Shown here: positions 6,201 to 7,474 of the stretch, piece after piece | Position numbering within the stretch: position 1 is the stretch's first letter | Layout: each line of letters begins with the position of its first letter | NCBI GenBank assembly: GCA_047632015.1 | Contig: JBLIBC010000127.1 | Span: 1-7,474 of the forward strand | Direction of reading: 5' to 3' | Origin: JBLIAZ01 sp047632015 | Lineage (GTDB): Bacteria; Bacteroidota; Bacteroidia; Flavobacteriales_C; GCA-002722245 | DNA: 7,474 bases | Program-made: the position numbers and the translations under genes | The notes under the pieces: generated by a model | The model's database searches: none | What the model was told of the DNA's origin: nothing | Seen by the model: the letters and a program-made list of their open reading frames with translations, nothing else

Positions 6201-7160
6201 ATGAGACGCTTATTTCTAGTAGTATTTGCAATCGGATCATCTTTATTAGCTAAAGCCCAAGATCCAATCACTTCGCAGTCAATGAGTACTTATACAGAAC
6301 TCAATCCCTCCTTCATGGGTAAAGACAGCTCTAATGTAGCTTATTTGAATCACCGTAATCAATGGCCAAAGATTCAAGGAAACTATGTAACTACAAGATT
6401 TGGATACCATCATTACCTTTCTAAAACAAATGGGTATTTAGGCCTTTCTTTAATGCGTGACGACGCTGGATCGGGAACTCTGACAACAACAAATTTAGCT
6501 CTGAATTATACTCAGAACATAAAAGTTAGAAAAGTCTTCATTAAAGTTGGAGCGAAATCAAGTTACAATCAAAAGGTTTTGGATTGGAGCAAGTTGACTT
6601 TCGGAGACCAAATTGATCAGCAACTAGGGTTTACCTCTTCTACATCTCAATACCGTCAAGGGCAGCAAGCCATTTCTTATTTAGATTTTTCAGTAGGATC
6701 CAGTATATACTGGAAAGGGTTTACTATTGGAGCTGCTTTTTTTCATGTTCTTGAACCTAGCAATGGGTTTATTACCTTCAACTCAAGTGTTCATCCAAGG
6801 GTCTTGTCTTTGCAACTTTCAAAAACGTTTACGACAGATATTAAGGGGCATGACTTAGACATCACTCCACATGTGATGTACTCCAAACAACGAGATTTTA
6901 AATCAAATAACACAGGGTTACTTAGTACCTATCGATTCGGAATACTAGGGTTTTCTTACAGGTACGGCGATGCATTTAATACCATTATTGGATTTAAAAC
7001 CAAGTACGTTAAGGTAATTTACTCATATGATCATACCGTTTCAAAACTTGCGCCAAATTCTGGAGGCTCACACGAAATTTCACTGATACTCCACCCCTTC
7101 CAAAAGAAGAAAAAAGCACACAAAAACCTAGTGTCAGTTAAATCTCCATTTATGTTGTAA
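6201..7160 (+). CDS. PorP/SprF-family T9SS-associated outer-membrane protein, second copy
   Basis: A 319-residue paralog of the preceding gene, beginning 56 bases after it. ATG 6201 opens a clear signal peptide, MRRLFLVVFAIGSSLLAKAQ, with likely cleavage after AKAQ. Conserved blocks sit at the same residues as in the first copy: LNPSFMGKDSSN (34-45), HRNQWP (51-56), GYHHYLSKTNG (68-78); later come DFSVGSSIY, GFTIGAA, HVMY, KTKY, SYDH, GGSHEISL and a KKKK patch. By eye the two proteins are roughly half identical, with the greatest divergence at residues about 80-160. This indicates an old tandem duplication rather than a recent one. It should be a signal-peptide-exported beta-barrel in the outer membrane, associated with T9SS. 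The pair may act on different cargos or as a hetero-complex; nothing in the sequence decides this. No strong terminator separates it from trxA: only GTAAACT/AGTTTAC (7157-7163/7176-7182) with a distant T5. Confidence 0.88.
   Translation: MRRLFLVVFAIGSSLLAKAQDPITSQSMSTYTELNPSFMGKDSSNVAYLNHRNQWPKIQGNYVTTRFGYHHYLSKTNGYLGLSLMRDDAGSGTLTTTNLALNYTQNIKVRKVFIKVGAKSSYNQKVLDWSKLTFGDQIDQQLGFTSSTSQYRQGQQAISYLDFSVGSSIYWKGFTIGAAFFHVLEPSNGFITFNSSVHPRVLSLQLSKTFTTDIKGHDLDITPHVMYSKQRDFKSNNTGLLSTYRFGILGFSYRYGDAFNTIIGFKTKYVKVIYSYDHTVSKLAPNSGGSHEISLILHPFQKKKKAHKNLVSVKSPFML
7132..7159 (+). repeat. 28-base exact direct repeat, copy 2 (3' end of second PorP/SprF gene)
   Basis: Identical to 6116-6143 and in the same reading frame relative to the gene end. 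Identity stops at the third stop-codon base (TAG in copy 1, TAA in copy 2), and on the 5' side at the base before TGTCA. Confidence 0.9.
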
Positions 7161-7254
7161 ACTTCCTTTCTAAACAGTTTACTTATTAGGGTTTTTGACT
7201 TAACTTTATTTCCAGATAAACATTTACCACTTACATTTACAATTAATTTAGGCC

Positions 7255-7474
7255 ATGGCAATAAAATTTACCGACGCAAATTTTGAAGAAACAGCAGTTA
7301 AAAGCGACAAACCAGTAATAGTTGATTTTTGGGCAGAATGGTGTGGGCCATGTAGAATGGTTGGTCCTATTATTGAAGAATTAGCAGCGGAGTATGAAGG
7401 TAAAGCCATCATTGGAAAAGTTGACGTAGACAACAACAACGAAATTTCTGCTAAATACGGTATCAGAAACATTC
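7255..7474 (+). CDS. trxA: Thioredoxin TrxA (3'-truncated by window edge)
   Basis: ATG at 7255 opens MAIKFTDANFEETAVKSDKP, followed by VIVDFWAEWCGPCRMVGPI. The catalytic WCGPC has cysteines 30 and 33, and the following KVDVDNNNEISAKYGIRNI is the usual third strand and helix leading to the cis-proline loop, which lies beyond the window. Seventy-three codons are visible of an expected 100-110 or so. The product is the small cytoplasmic dithiol carrier reduced by thioredoxin reductase, encoded here by trxB at 1048-1989. It begins 94 bases after the second PorP/SprF gene. A possible -7 box, TACATTTA at 7232-7239, has one mismatch and ends 15 bases before the start codon, without a good -33 TTG. 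No Shine-Dalgarno is evident. Confidence 0.96.
   Translation, partial: MAIKFTDANFEETAVKSDKPVIVDFWAEWCGPCRMVGPIIEELAAEYEGKAIIGKVDVDNNNEISAKYGIRNI

Noticed and set aside
7157..7196. GTAAACT/AGTTTAC stem after the second PorP/SprF gene as a terminator
   Set aside because: The seven-base stem is AT-rich, has a 12-base loop and overlaps the stop codon, and the T5 tract begins only about ten bases after the stem; too weak to call.
7031..7472. Two - strand open frames at 7031-7261 and 7248-7472
   Set aside because: They run antisense to the second PorP/SprF gene and to trxA, where the WCGPC motif fixes the true + strand frame.

Overview
The window looks like a chromosomal segment of an AT-rich member of the Bacteroidota, most likely Flavobacteriia or a close relative. 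Three things support this. A type IX secretion system (T9SS) type A C-terminal sorting domain ends the first gene. Two genes encode PorP/SprF-family outer-membrane proteins. A beta-propeller / Y_Y_Y / transmembrane / helix-turn-helix sensor is present, an architecture typical of this phylum. Shine-Dalgarno sequences are weak or absent, also typical. All recognised genes lie on the + strand.

Layout: (i) 2-847, the 3' part of a secreted T9SS cargo protein with the end of an Ig-like domain, a CBM6-like carbohydrate-binding module and a sorting tail, closed by a strong intrinsic terminator at 876-918. (ii) 1048-1989, thioredoxin reductase (trxB), complete. (iii) 1990-2316, a 327-base gap without a gene, holding inverted repeats, a repeated ACTGACA motif and a plausible Bacteroidota-type promoter. 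(iv) 2317-5094, a 925-residue membrane-spanning sensor with a C-terminal LuxR-type DNA-binding domain and no histidine kinase. (v) 5188-6144 and 6201-7160, two tandem, diverged PorP/SprF-family genes; the first appears to start at TTG, and the two share an exact 28-base sequence at their 3' ends. (vi) 7255-end, the 5' part of thioredoxin (trxA), including the WCGPC active site, cut by the window edge.

Together, trxB and trxA are reductase and substrate of the cytoplasmic thioredoxin system but are separated by about 5.3 kb. Between them sits what looks like a small sensor / outer-membrane-protein cassette. I infer, but cannot prove, that the membrane-tethered regulator controls or responds to the PorP/SprF pair. 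No adhesin-type cargo gene, the usual partner of SprF, lies next to them here. The individual gene families are all known. The least explained features are the arrangement of this cassette, the perfectly conserved 28-base 3' ends and the TTG start.
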